NCBI RefSeq assembly: GCF_001719615.1
Contig: NZ_MDVX01000008.1
Location: forward strand, 1-64,000
Direction of reading: 5' to 3'
Length of the DNA stretch: 64,000 bases
DNA from: Neptunicoccus sediminis
GTDB lineage: Bacteria; Pseudomonadota; Alphaproteobacteria; Rhodobacterales; Rhodobacteraceae
Made by a program: the position numbers and the translations under genes. The notes beneath the pieces were generated by a model. It saw only the letters and a list, made by a program, of their open reading frames with translations, did no database searches and had not been told where the DNA came from. Of this stretch, positions 44,714-53,192 are shown in pieces; positions within the stretch are counted from its first letter, which is position 1, and every line of letters starts with the position of its first letter.

Positions 44714-45742
44714 TTATCCCTGCTCTAGCGCCTTCAAACCGGCATTGGCAAAGACCGGCACATATTGCCCCATCTGCTTGCCCCGTTCCGGATTGGACGC
44801 ATTCCCGTCCAGCGCCCGTTTCAGAACACCCTGAATAATCGCCGCCATACGGAAGAAATTGAATGCCAGATAAAAGCCGAAATTGTCAATCGGACCAATA
44901 CCGCGCCGTTCGCAATAGCGGGCGATAAATTCCGCGTCAGTCGGCAGGCCAAGGGCAGCGCGATCCACGCCGGCAAGGCCGCGGCCTTCGGCAGTCGCGG
45001 GCATCTGCCATTGCATGATCACCGCCGCCAGATCCGCGTACGGATGCCCGATCGTGGACAACTCCCAGTCCAGCACTGCCAGACATAATGGCCCGTCTTT
45101 CTGGAACATCATATTGTCGATCCGGTAATCCCCGTGGACCAATGTGCGCTGGCCATCATCCGCGGGGGACTGTTCCACCAGCAGTTCCATCAGCCGGTCC
45201 ATATCTGCGACCGTTTCAGTTTCCGAGGCGCGGTATTGTTTGGACCAGCGGCCGATCTGGCGTTCGTAGTAATTGCCGGGCGGGCCGAAATCCGACAGGC
45301 CCACGGCATCAATATCCACATCATGCAAAGCGGCCAGCACGCGGTTCATATCGTCAATCACGCCGCTGCGCATGGCATTGTCCTGATCCGGCATGGTGGG
45401 CAGCGTATGATTGCGCCCGTCCACATGGTCCATCACGTAGAACATCGACCCGATAACGCTGTCATCCTCACAAAGATGGTGCATCTTAGCCACCGGCACA
45501 TCCGTATTCGCCAGCGCCGATTGCACGCGAAATTCACGATCCACCGCATGGGCCGATTTCAGCAGAACCCCCGGTGGTTTGCGCCGCAGCACGAAATTAC
45601 GGCCGGGCGTTTTCAGCAGAAACGTCGGATTGGACTGGCCGACCTGAAATTTCTCAACCTCCAGCGGGCCTTCAAAACCGTCGATCTTATCCGACAGATA
45701 TTCCGCAACAACGGCGGTATCCAGAGTTTGTGTATCGCTCAT
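44714..45742 (-). CDS. APH-type phosphotransferase (ACAD10/11-kinase-like, LvaA-like)
   Basis: 342 residues of the aminoglycoside phosphotransferase fold. Glycine-rich loop GQSNPT (35-40), ATP-binding Lys in VLRRKP near 55, catalytic loop HGDYRIDN (203-210) with Asp206, and metal-binding Asp225 in LDWELSTIGHP are in place. This subgroup includes the kinase halves of ACAD10/11 and LvaA, which phosphorylate the 4-hydroxyl of 4-hydroxyacyl-CoAs rather than antibiotics. Its operon partners are acyl-CoA dehydrogenases, an SDR and a thiolase, which fits acyl-CoA catabolism. Antibiotic resistance is therefore unlikely. Confidence 0.9.
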   Translation of the reverse strand: MSDTQTLDTAVVAEYLSDKIDGFEGPLEVEKFQVGQSNPTFLLKTPGRNFVLRRKPPGVLLKSAHAVDREFRVQSALANTDVPVAKMHHLCEDDSVIGSMFYVMDHVDGRNHTLPTMPDQDNAMRSGVIDDMNRVLAALHDVDIDAVGLSDFGPPGNYYERQIGRWSKQYRASETETVADMDRLMELLVEQSPADDGQRTLVHGDYRIDNMMFQKDGPLCLAVLDWELSTIGHPYADLAAVIMQWQMPATAEGRGLAGVDRAALGLPTDAEFIARYCERRGIGPIDNFGFYLAFNFFRMAAIIQGVLKRALDGNASNPERGKQMGQYVPVFANAGLKALEQG

Positions 45743-45750
45743 GGCGTCCC

Positions 45751-46398
45751 CTAACTGTAGGTCAGCATCTCTGCGAATTCCGGAGAATCCAGATGCGGTG
45801 TGGCGTTGAATTCATGCAAGAACCGTTTCTTGCCAGAGAAGATAATCTTGCTCATCGAGGTATTTTTCACTTGCAGGTTCAGGGTCATCATCATCTTGGG
45901 TGCAGCCCCCACAACCGAGGCAACGGTTTGCCCGATCACCCCGCCGGAACTGACCACCAGAACCCGCTCTGCCCCGTCACGGGTCGCCGTTGACAGCGCG
46001 TCTTCGACCCGTGTGGTGAAATCGACCCAGCTTTCAGAGGCACCGGCCAATCCGCCGTCCTGCCATTCAAATATGGTTTCGCGCAGGGTGCGGAAATGGG
46101 TCTTGCGCTCCCCCATGACGAGATCGGGCACATCCCCGTTATACCGCGTATGCAAGAGGTTGTGGAAATCATACTCGTTAAAGCCCGCGTGGATCTCGGG
46201 ATTGTCATACCCCATAGAGCGCAGTGTCTCCATCTGGCGCACGAGAGAGCCGACCACAATGCGATCCGGCACCCATCCGCGCGCACGCAGCAGGGCGCCG
46301 GCAAGGCGGGACTGTTCGTGGCCTGCGGGGGACAAACGGTCGTAATTGTCTGCCCCGAACGACGCCTGCCCGTGCCGGATTACGATCAGTTCCGCCAT
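45751..46398 (-). CDS. Histidine phosphatase family protein
   Basis: 215 residues with the phosphoglycerate-mutase-like motif VIRHGQASFGADNYDRLSPAGHEQSRLAG at the N-terminus (RHG with His8) and the second histidine-side motif VSSGGVIGQ (normally xxHGG; here Ser-Gly-Gly) near residue 147. The missing second histidine may lower or alter phosphatase activity. It lies eight bases upstream of the kinase gene in the operon, so a kinase/phosphatase pair acting on a hydroxyacyl intermediate is possible but unproven. Confidence 0.87.
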   Translation of the reverse strand: MAELIVIRHGQASFGADNYDRLSPAGHEQSRLAGALLRARGWVPDRIVVGSLVRQMETLRSMGYDNPEIHAGFNEYDFHNLLHTRYNGDVPDLVMGERKTHFRTLRETIFEWQDGGLAGASESWVDFTTRVEDALSTATRDGAERVLVVSSGGVIGQTVASVVGAAPKMMMTLNLQVKNTSMSKIIFSGKKRFLHEFNATPHLDSPEFAEMLTYS

Positions 46399-46403
46399 TG
46401 CGA

Positions 46404-47414
46404 TTAACCGGCCTCGCCGGACAGACGCGCCATTGTTGCATGGTATTCACTGGCAATCCGGTCGATCAGTTCCGCAGCGGGTTGCACGGCATTGATTGCG
46501 CCGATCCCCTGCCCTGCACCCCAGATTTCCTTCCACGCTTTGGGTTTGGACGAACCGGATGCGAAATTCATCGAAGAGGCGTCCGCCGAAGGCAGGTTGT
46601 CAGGGTCCATGCCTGCGGCCTCAATCGAGGGGCGCAGATAGTTGCCGGAAACGCCGGTAAACAGGCTGGAAGTCACAATATCCGCGGCAGTGCCGTTGAC
46701 GATAGCATCCTTGTAGCCCTGCACGGCGTTGGCTTCTTCGGTAGCGATAAACGGCGAGCCGATATAACCGAGATCGGCGCCCATCGCCCGCGCAGCGGCA
46801 ATGGCTTTGCCTGTGGCAATGGAACCGGACAGCAGCAGCGGGCCGTCAAACCATTCGCGGATTTCCTGAATAAGCGCAAAGGGCGATTGGGGACCGGCAT
46901 GGCCACCGGCACCGGCGGCAACCGCGATCAGACCGTCAGCGCCTTTTTCAATCGCTTTTTTCGCAAAGCGGTTGTTGATGATGTCATGCAGCGTGATGCC
47001 GCCACAGGAATGCGCGGCTTCGTTCACTTCGACCCGTGCGCCAAGCGAGGTGATCCAGACCGGAACTTCATGCTGAACGCAAATCTCGATGTCCCGCTCC
47101 AGCCGCCCGTTAGAGCGGTGCACGATCTGGTTCACTGCATAAGGCGCGGCAGGCGTGTCGGGATTGGCCTGATTGTGGCGGTCCAGTTCTTCCTTGATCT
47201 GGGTCAGCCAAGTGTCGAGCAGCGGATGCTCTCCGTCTGCTTCACGGGCGTTCAGGGCCGGAAAGGAACCGATGATCCCCGCCTTACACTGGGCAATGAC
47301 CAAGGCTGGCACGGAAATGATAAACATCGGGGAGGCAACGGCGGGAATGCGCAGCCCCTGCAGGGCTTTGGGCAGGTGGGACTCGGCGTGGGTTGCGTTC
47401 CAGGGACGGGACAT
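46404..47414 (-). CDS. NAD(P)H-dependent flavin oxidoreductase / nitronate monooxygenase family
   Basis: 336 residues of the nitronate monooxygenase-like TIM-barrel family that binds FMN. The segments RIPAVASPMFIISVPALVIAQCKAG (N-terminal phosphate end), GADGLIAVAAGAGGHAG near 185 and GSIATGKAIAAARAMGADLGYIGSPFIATEEA near 215 are typical. Many genes with this name sit in fatty-acid and steroid-type acyl-CoA operons, where the reaction is unknown. It is 5 bases upstream of the phosphatase gene and 88 bases after the thiolase gene. Confidence 0.88.
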   Translation of the reverse strand: MSRPWNATHAESHLPKALQGLRIPAVASPMFIISVPALVIAQCKAGIIGSFPALNAREADGEHPLLDTWLTQIKEELDRHNQANPDTPAAPYAVNQIVHRSNGRLERDIEICVQHEVPVWITSLGARVEVNEAAHSCGGITLHDIINNRFAKKAIEKGADGLIAVAAGAGGHAGPQSPFALIQEIREWFDGPLLLSGSIATGKAIAAARAMGADLGYIGSPFIATEEANAVQGYKDAIVNGTAADIVTSSLFTGVSGNYLRPSIEAAGMDPDNLPSADASSMNFASGSSKPKAWKEIWGAGQGIGAINAVQPAAELIDRIASEYHATMARLSGEAG

Positions 47415-47448
47415 AAAGGCGATCCTTAACAGGTTAGAGAGCTAGGCA

Positions 47449-47485
47449 GGAATGCGCCAAAGCATTGGCACATTCCGTTTTTTTT
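47449..47485 (+). terminator. Rho-independent-type terminator facing against the operon
   Basis: GGAATGCGCCAA (47449-47460) pairs with TTGGCACATTCC (47465-47476) across AGCA, and on the plus strand is followed by G and eight Ts. All neighbouring genes run leftward, so the T-run is on the antisense side. In the sense direction it is a hairpin without T-run in the 88-base thiolase/NMO gap. It may stop antisense transcription or act as an mRNA-processing hairpin. Confidence 0.65.
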
Positions 47486-47502
47486 AATAAGTATATGGAG
47501 GC

Positions 47503-48699
47503 TTAGAGGACCTCGAACAGACCTGCGGCACCCATGCCGCCGCCGACGCACATGGTGCAAACCACGTATTTCGCACCGCGACGCTTGCCCTCGATCAATG
47601 CGTGGCCCACCATCCGCGCGCCCGACATACCGTAAGGATGGCCGATGGAAATCGCGCCGCCGTTCACGTTCAGCAACTCATCCGGAATACCCAGAACATC
47701 GCGGGAATGGATCACCTGCACGGCAAAAGCCTCGTTCAGTTCCCACAGACCGATGTCGTCCATCTTCAGACCATGCGCCTTAAGCAGTTTGGGAACCGCG
47801 TAGATCGGACCGATGCCCATTTCGTCAGGTGCCAGACCGGCCGCCATCACACCAACATAACGACCCAGCGGTTGCAGGCCCTTTTGCTCGGCAAGTTTGG
47901 CTTCCATCACAACCGCCGCAGACGCGCCGTCAGAGAGTTGCGAGGCATTCCCAGCCGTGATGAACTTGCCTTCCTTGATGACCAGACCGTCCTTGAACAC
48001 AGGCTGCAAACCGGCGAGCGACTCTTCCGTCGTGCTCGGGCGGTTGCCTTCGTCCTTGTCCAGTGTCACTTCGTGTTCGGTGACTTCCTTGGTTTCCTTG
48101 TTCATCACCTTCATCGTGGATGTCAGGGGCACGATTTCGTCGTCAAACTTGCCAGCCTGCTGCGCTGCGTGGGTGCGGGCTTGGGACTGTGCGGCATAGG
48201 CATCCTGCGCCTCACGCGAAACATTGTAGCGGGCTGCAACGGTCTCGGCGGTTTCCAGCATGGACATATACATATCGGGCTGGTGTTCCTTGAACCACGG
48301 GTCAGGTGTCAGGAACATATTGGGGGTTTGCACGGTGGACACAGATTCAACCCCGCCCCCCACAACAACGTCCATACCATCAGTGATGACCTGCTTTGCC
48401 GCTGTCGCAATCGCCATCATGCCAGAGGCACACTGGCGGTCCAGCGACATGCCAGGCGCGGTGATGCCAAGCCCTGCGCGAATGGCCGCCTGACGGGCAA
48501 TGTTCGTGCTGGTGGAGCCTTGTTGCAGGGCAGCGCCCATCACAACGTCATCCACGTCCACCCCTTCGACACCGGCACGCTGCACCGCGTGTTTGATCGC
48601 ATGGCCGGCCAGTTCCTGACCAAGTGTTGCGTTGAAGGCACCGCGATAGGCTTTGCCGATCGGGGTACGGGCGGTAGATACAATAACTGCGTCACGCAT
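47503..48699 (-). CDS. Acetyl-CoA C-acyltransferase (thiolase)
   Basis: 398 residues. Nucleophile Cys90 in [13 protein letters not shown], the [16 protein letters not shown] histidine motif near 350 and the second cysteine in [13 protein letters not shown] near 385 define a degradative or biosynthetic thiolase. It splits a 3-ketoacyl-CoA with CoA to release acetyl-CoA (or propionyl-CoA), the final step of a beta-oxidation turn. It is 12 bases after the SDR gene in the leftward operon. Confidence 0.95.
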   Translation of the reverse strand: MRDAVIVSTARTPIGKAYRGAFNATLGQELAGHAIKHAVQRAGVEGVDVDDVVMGAALQQGSTSTNIARQAAIRAGLGITAPGMSLDRQCASGMMAIATAAKQVITDGMDVVVGGGVESVSTVQTPNMFLTPDPWFKEHQPDMYMSMLETAETVAARYNVSREAQDAYAAQSQARTHAAQQAGKFDDEIVPLTSTMKVMNKETKEVTEHEVTLDKDEGNRPSTTEESLAGLQPVFKDGLVIKEGKFITAGNASQLSDGASAAVVMEAKLAEQKGLQPLGRYVGVMAAGLAPDEMGIGPIYAVPKLLKAHGLKMDDIGLWELNEAFAVQVIHSRDVLGIPDELLNVNGGAISIGHPYGMSGARMVGHALIEGKRRGAKYVVCTMCVGGGMGAAGLFEVL

Positions 48700-48711
48700 A
48701 ATGAGAGTTCC

Positions 48712-49635
48712 TTATTTTTCCAGTTTGATGCCTGCCAGATCGGCGGCGTTCTTGGCGTATTTTCCGGTTTGTTCAAAAGCTTGGGTCAGGATTTCCTGAT
48801 CCGTCGGGTCTGTGACCTTATCCCATTGGGCGGCCACGTTTTCCGGCGTGATGTCATCCCCCCCAAGGGTAATGCCCTTTGTTTCATAGACACGGGTTTG
48901 CGCAAAAGAGCCGCCACCGGCGCCCATGATCACGCGGGAAGGTGCGTCTTCGGACACAAGGTAAAGCACGCCCGGCGTAATGGTTTCGGGGCGCAGCAAC
49001 TCACCGACTTCCGGCGTGAAGAGCTCTTCCGTCATGCGGGTTGTCGCGGTTGGTGCCAGCGTGTTCACGCGGATATCATCCCGCGCGCCTTCCATGTGCA
49101 ACACATTCATCAGACCCATCATCGCTGCCTTGGCCGCGCCATAGTTGGACTGTCCGAAGTTGCCGTAAAGCCCCGAAGAAGACGCGGTCAGAACGATCCG
49201 CCCGTAGCCCTGCTCGCGCATGATCGGCCAGACGGTGTGGGTGACGGTGGCTGTGCCGATCAGATGCACGTCCACAACTTTTTTAAAGTCGTCCAGCGTC
49301 ATCTTGGCGAAAGTCTTGTCCCGCAGGATACCGGCGTTGTTGATCAGGATGTCGATACGGCCCCACTTGTCCATGGCCTGTTGCACCATGTCCTTGACCT
49401 CTGCCTCGTTGGACACATCAGCGCCGTGGGCCATCGCCTCACCACCGGCTTCGATGATTTCCGCGACAACGGCTTCTGCCTCGGCCGAGGACCGCCCCTG
49501 CCCGTCTGCAGCAACCCCGAGATCGTTCACAACGACCTTGGCGCCGCGTGCGGCCAGACCCAGCGCATGGCTGCGCCCCAGTCCGATGCCTGCGCCTGTG
49601 ACGATGGCAACCTTTCCATCAAAACGGATTGTCAT
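48712..49635 (-). CDS. SDR family oxidoreductase, 17-beta-HSD4/hydroxyacyl-CoA dehydrogenase type
   Basis: 307 residues from the ATG at 49635 with AAAGGA upstream; a farther start at 49695 would lie in the preceding gene. Cofactor loop TGAGIGLG (13-20), Asp38 in VVNDLG (NAD preference), NNAG (99-102), catalytic Ser near 152, Tyr165 and Lys169 (YGAAK). The insert AADGQGRSSAEAEAVV after NDLG is typical of the dehydrogenase domain of peroxisomal multifunctional enzyme type 2 and relatives, which oxidise 3R-hydroxyacyl-CoAs. It provides the 3-keto substrate for the thiolase encoded next. Confidence 0.93.
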   Translation of the reverse strand: MTIRFDGKVAIVTGAGIGLGRSHALGLAARGAKVVVNDLGVAADGQGRSSAEAEAVVAEIIEAGGEAMAHGADVSNEAEVKDMVQQAMDKWGRIDILINNAGILRDKTFAKMTLDDFKKVVDVHLIGTATVTHTVWPIMREQGYGRIVLTASSSGLYGNFGQSNYGAAKAAMMGLMNVLHMEGARDDIRVNTLAPTATTRMTEELFTPEVGELLRPETITPGVLYLVSEDAPSRVIMGAGGGSFAQTRVYETKGITLGGDDITPENVAAQWDKVTDPTDQEILTQAFEQTGKYAKNAADLAGIKLEK

Positions 49636-49637
49636 AC

Positions 49638-50765
49638 TTAATATCCTTTTATTTTTGCGATCTGTTCGGCGTGATAGCCGTAATCGCCCAACCATTCCTG
49701 CGCCACGCGGGCGCGTTTCATGAAGAAGCCCATGTCAAACGCATCGGTCATGCCGATTCCGCCGTGCATCTGCACCCCTTCCATCACCGCCAGCTTTGCT
49801 GTCTGGCAGGCTCTGGCCTTGGCCAGCGACACGGCCAGCGCGGCGCTCTCGGGATCTTCGTCCATCATCCGGCCCGCATTTGCAATTGTGGATGTGGTGA
49901 CTTCAATATCGGACCACAGATGCGCCGCACGGTGTTGCAGTGCCTGAAACTGGCCGATCAGCACGCCGAACTGCTTGCGTTCCTGCAAATAGCTGACGGT
50001 CATCCCGAAAGCACCGGAGCTGAGACCGGTCATTTCCGCAGCCAGCGCCGCCTGCCCCGCGCGCAACGCAGGGTTGAGAACGCTCATCGCTTGATCCACG
50101 GTGCCGACCACGTCCTCGCCAGTGGCTTCCACCCCTTCAAAGCTGATCTGCGCACTGTCACGGGCATCAATCATGTTTTGCGCTGTACGGGTGATCCCGT
50201 CGCGGTCTGCCGGAATGTCAAACAGGGTCAATGCGCCCTCTGCATCCCCTGTGCGGGCCAGAACCAATAGACGGTCGGCCGATCCGCCGTCCACCACAAA
50301 TGTTTTTTCGCCGCTCAGTGAAAAGCCGTTCCCCACCCGTTCCGCCTGCAACTGTGTCTTGCTCGGAGCGTGTTTCACGCCCTCGTCCAGCGCCAGCGCA
50401 TAAGTCAGATCACCGCTTGCGATTTGGGCCAGCGCCTCGGCAGCGCGGGGATTATCGGCCACCTGCCGTAGCGCCGTTGCCGCCATGACAGCGGTAGAAA
50501 TAAACGGCGAGGACACCAGCGTTCTGCCCATCTCCTGCGCCAGCAGATTGGCCGCTGCGTGGCCCATATCTATGCCGCCCTGATCTTCAGGGACCAGAAC
50601 ACCGGTCCAGCCAAGATCGGCCATCTGCTTCCACAGTTCGGGATTATAGGCTTTGCCAGCATCGCGCAATTCGCGGAACTTCTCCACCGGAGAGGCTTCG
50701 TCCAGAAAGCCACGGGCGCTGTCTACCAGCATTGTTTCATCTTCGTTCAATGTCAGATTTGTCAT
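49638..50765 (-). CDS. Acyl-CoA dehydrogenase (short, second of pair)
   Basis: 375 residues of the acyl-CoA dehydrogenase fold. The N-terminal MTNLTLNEDETMLVDSARGFL and MADLGWTGVLVPEDQGG are typical; the C-terminal domain has YLQERKQFGVLIGQFQALQHR and MHGGIGMTDAFDMGFFMKRA. The central FAD-contact segment is poorly conserved compared with the partner gene. In steroid and branched-acid operons such paired genes encode alpha2beta2 heterotetramers in which each subunit lacks part of the FAD site; the pairing with the neighbour six bases upstream suggests this here. Confidence 0.92.
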   Translation of the reverse strand: MTNLTLNEDETMLVDSARGFLDEASPVEKFRELRDAGKAYNPELWKQMADLGWTGVLVPEDQGGIDMGHAAANLLAQEMGRTLVSSPFISTAVMAATALRQVADNPRAAEALAQIASGDLTYALALDEGVKHAPSKTQLQAERVGNGFSLSGEKTFVVDGGSADRLLVLARTGDAEGALTLFDIPADRDGITRTAQNMIDARDSAQISFEGVEATGEDVVGTVDQAMSVLNPALRAGQAALAAEMTGLSSGAFGMTVSYLQERKQFGVLIGQFQALQHRAAHLWSDIEVTTSTIANAGRMMDEDPESAALAVSLAKARACQTAKLAVMEGVQMHGGIGMTDAFDMGFFMKRARVAQEWLGDYGYHAEQIAKIKGY

Positions 50766-50771
50766 AGTAAT

Positions 50772-51944
50772 TTACCCCGGAAGTCCCAAAACGCGCTTTG
50801 AAATGATGGAAAGCATCACTTCTGACGTTCCCCCTTCAATGGAATTCGCCTTGGTCCGCAGCCAGTCCGCAGGCAGACTGCCCGTCGCACCATCCCATTG
50901 CAGCGCCTCTGATCCGCCTGCCGACATGAACAATTCATGCTTGCGTTTGTTTAACTCGGTCCCGGCATATTTCAGCATGGCAGAGGCATCGCCCACACCT
51001 TTGCCACCCGCTGCCTGATCCTTGTAGCGCTCGATCGTCAGACCCACGGCCATTTCTTCGATGTCACAGGCAATGGCTTCGCTACGAAGGGACGCCTCTG
51101 ACAAATCATGCCCCGCATCTGCAAGAACCTTGGCCAGTGAACGTCCCGCACCGCGCCCAGACCCACCACCGGAAATCATTTCCCGCTCGTGTGTCAGCAG
51201 ATATTTCGCCACATCCCAGCCACGGTTCTCTGTGCCAACAATCTGGTCTTTAGGAACCTTCACATCGTCAAAGAATGTTTCGCAAAACGGGGAGGCGCCA
51301 GAGATCAGTTTGATCGGGCGGGTCGATACACCTTCGGACTGCATGTCAAACAGCAGGAAGGAAATCCCCTTGTGTTTCGGCGCGTCCTTATCGGTACGGA
51401 TCAGAGCAAAAATCCAGTCCGCCTTATCCGCATAAGAGGTCCAGACCTTCTGGCCATTTACCAGCCAGTGATCACCCTGATCTTCACCTTTAGATTGAAC
51501 GCTGGCCAGATCGGATCCGGCGCCCGGCTCGGAATAGCCCTGACACCAGCGGATTTCACCTCGGGTGATCGGCGGGAGGTAGTGCAGCTTTTGCTCGTGG
51601 CTGCCAAAATGCAGCAACGCAGGTCCAAGCATCCAGATCCCGAAGGATTGCAGCGGCAGGCGGGCGTCGATGCGGTCCAGTTCGGACAGCCAGATTTTTT
51701 CCTGATCGCGGTCAAACCCTGCCCCGCCAAATTCCTGTGGCCATGTCGGACAGGTCAGACCGTTCTTGGCGCAGACCTCCAGCCACTGTTTTTGCGCGTC
51801 CGACTGGAAGGTCCAGTTGCGTCCCCCCCAGCAAATCGAATCTGCTGTTGTATCCCCGTCCTGCATCTCGACAGGGCAGTTTTCTGCCAGCCAAGCGCGT
51901 ATTTCGGCGCGGAATTTCTCCGGATTAGTGGTGTCAAACGGCAC
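50772..51944 (-). CDS. Acyl-CoA dehydrogenase (long, first of pair)
   Basis: 390 residues from a GTG at 51944, chosen because GGGAGGAAAGCC sits directly before it and the first residues PFDTTNPEKFRAEIRAWLAENCP match the family start; upstream ATGs (51992, 52073) lack ribosome sites. It contains the FAD-contact QGYSEPGAGSDLASVQ near 150 and a full C-terminal helical domain with GGTSEVMLSIISKRVLGLPG. First gene of the nine-gene operon. It probably pairs with the following dehydrogenase as a heteromer acting on a branched or ring-bearing acyl-CoA (inference). Confidence 0.92.
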   Translation of the reverse strand: MPFDTTNPEKFRAEIRAWLAENCPVEMQDGDTTADSICWGGRNWTFQSDAQKQWLEVCAKNGLTCPTWPQEFGGAGFDRDQEKIWLSELDRIDARLPLQSFGIWMLGPALLHFGSHEQKLHYLPPITRGEIRWCQGYSEPGAGSDLASVQSKGEDQGDHWLVNGQKVWTSYADKADWIFALIRTDKDAPKHKGISFLLFDMQSEGVSTRPIKLISGASPFCETFFDDVKVPKDQIVGTENRGWDVAKYLLTHEREMISGGGSGRGAGRSLAKVLADAGHDLSEASLRSEAIACDIEEMAVGLTIERYKDQAAGGKGVGDASAMLKYAGTELNKRKHELFMSAGGSEALQWDGATGSLPADWLRTKANSIEGGTSEVMLSIISKRVLGLPG

Positions 51945-51988
51945 GGCTTTCCTCCCAAACGCTGCGTCAAGTTCCGCTATGCAGAATT

Positions 51989-52005
51989 GCATTTCACTTG
52001 TTCGT
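51989..52005. promoter_or_regulatory. 17-nt motif shared with the livK promoter (site A)
   Basis: GCATTTCACTTGTTCGT lies 45 bp upstream of the first ACAD gene, in the gap shared with the divergent quinone-oxidoreductase gene. It matches the livK site (41867-41883) at 15 of 17 positions. A short inverted repeat, ATGCA-GAAT-TGCAT, overlaps its left edge. Likely a regulator site; assignment to the IclR protein is inference. Confidence 0.45.
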
Positions 52006-52072
52006 TGACAAGATTGTTCCAGCCCCTGAACGTGGGCGTGATGTAACGTCATTTTAATCTGGGAGAGACGCA

Positions 52073-53068
52073 ATGCGCGCGATGATGAGCAATGAACCCG
52101 GTGGTCCGGAGACGCTGGAACTGACCGAAACCGAGACCCCGAAACCCGGCAAGGGAGAGGTCGTAATCCGCGTCCGTGCCGCCGGTGTGAACTTTCCTGA
52201 CACGCTGATTATCAAAGATTTATACCAGTTGAAACCGCAGCGCCCTTTTGCGCCGGGCGGTGAGGTTTCCGGCGAGATCGAAAGCCTGGGCGAAGGTGTA
52301 ACCAACGTTTCTGTCGGGGACCGCGTGCTGGCCGTGCCCGGTTATAACGGATTTTCCACCCATGTGATCGCCCATAAATCGACGCTGGTTCCGATCCCTG
52401 ATGACATGCCCTTTGATCAGGCCGCCTGTTTCATCCTGACCTATGGCACCTCCCATTATGCGCTCAAACAGCGGGCGGCGTTGAAGGAGGGGGAAACCCT
52501 GCTGATCCTTGGCGCTGCTGGCGGTGTCGGGGCTGCTGCAATCGAGCTGGGCAAGGCGATGGGCGCACGGGTGATTGCGGCGGTATCTTCCGAAGAGAAG
52601 GCAGCCTTCTGCAAGGAACTCGGCGCGGATGAGACGCTGATCTATCCGCGCGAAATGGACCGCGATGCGCAAAAGGAATTTTCCAACGCGATTAAGAAAC
52701 TGGCCGGTCCCAAAGGTGTTCAGGTGGTGTACGATGCGGTGGGCGGCAATTACGCCGAACCCGCGGTGCGTGCGCTTGGCTGGGAAGGTCGCTTTCTGGT
52801 GGTGGGCTTTCCGGCGGGCATCCCGAAACTGCCCCTGAACCTGACACTGTTGAAGAACTGTCAGGTGGTCGGCGTCTTTTGGGGGGCTTTCACCCAGATG
52901 GAACCGGACGTGCATCAGGCCAACCTGAAAGAGCTGTTCGGCATGTGGTCCAAAGGACAAATCAAGCCGCAGATTTCGGCGTCTTTCCCGCTGGAGAAAG
53001 CCGCTGATGCGCTGAACCTGCTGGAGCAACGCAAAGTGCTGGGCAAAGTCGTCCTAAACGTGGACTAA
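52073..53068 (+). CDS. NADPH:quinone oxidoreductase family (zinc-free MDR)
   Basis: 331 residues of the medium-chain dehydrogenase/reductase superfamily. The nucleotide-binding motif LILGAAGGVGAAAIELGKAMGARVIA is near residue 142-167, and the GroES-like N-domain has VRAAGVNFPDTLIIKDLYQ. No structural zinc cysteines are seen, as in quinone reductases. It may reduce a quinone or the double bond of an enoyl compound with NADPH. It is divergent from the ACAD operon and followed by two hairpins. Confidence 0.92.
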   Translation: MRAMMSNEPGGPETLELTETETPKPGKGEVVIRVRAAGVNFPDTLIIKDLYQLKPQRPFAPGGEVSGEIESLGEGVTNVSVGDRVLAVPGYNGFSTHVIAHKSTLVPIPDDMPFDQAACFILTYGTSHYALKQRAALKEGETLLILGAAGGVGAAAIELGKAMGARVIAAVSSEEKAAFCKELGADETLIYPREMDRDAQKEFSNAIKKLAGPKGVQVVYDAVGGNYAEPAVRALGWEGRFLVVGFPAGIPKLPLNLTLLKNCQVVGVFWGAFTQMEPDVHQANLKELFGMWSKGQIKPQISASFPLEKAADALNLLEQRKVLGKVVLNVD

Positions 53069-53087
53069 ACCCGCTGAACTGGTGAAG

Positions 53088-53115
53088 AAAGGGCAAGGCC
53101 GCGGCTTTGCCCTTT
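53088..53115 (+). terminator. Terminator-like hairpin after the quinone oxidoreductase
   Basis: AAAGGGCAAGGCC (53088-53100) pairs with GGCTTTGCCCTTT (53103-53115) over 13 positions with one G-U pair and a 2-base gap (real loop slightly larger). It is 19 bases after the stop codon; only a short pyrimidine run follows. Confidence 0.65.
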
Positions 53116-53192
53116 CCTGTTGGCGGCGCTTTAAAGGTGGCATAACCCTATAAAAAAACGCCGTGACCCCCGCACCGCCCCCACTCCGCACC

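Noticed and set aside
44714-45742. Aminoglycoside resistance gene
   Set aside because: The APH fold is present, but subgroup features and the acyl-CoA operon context fit a hydroxyacyl-CoA kinase-like protein.
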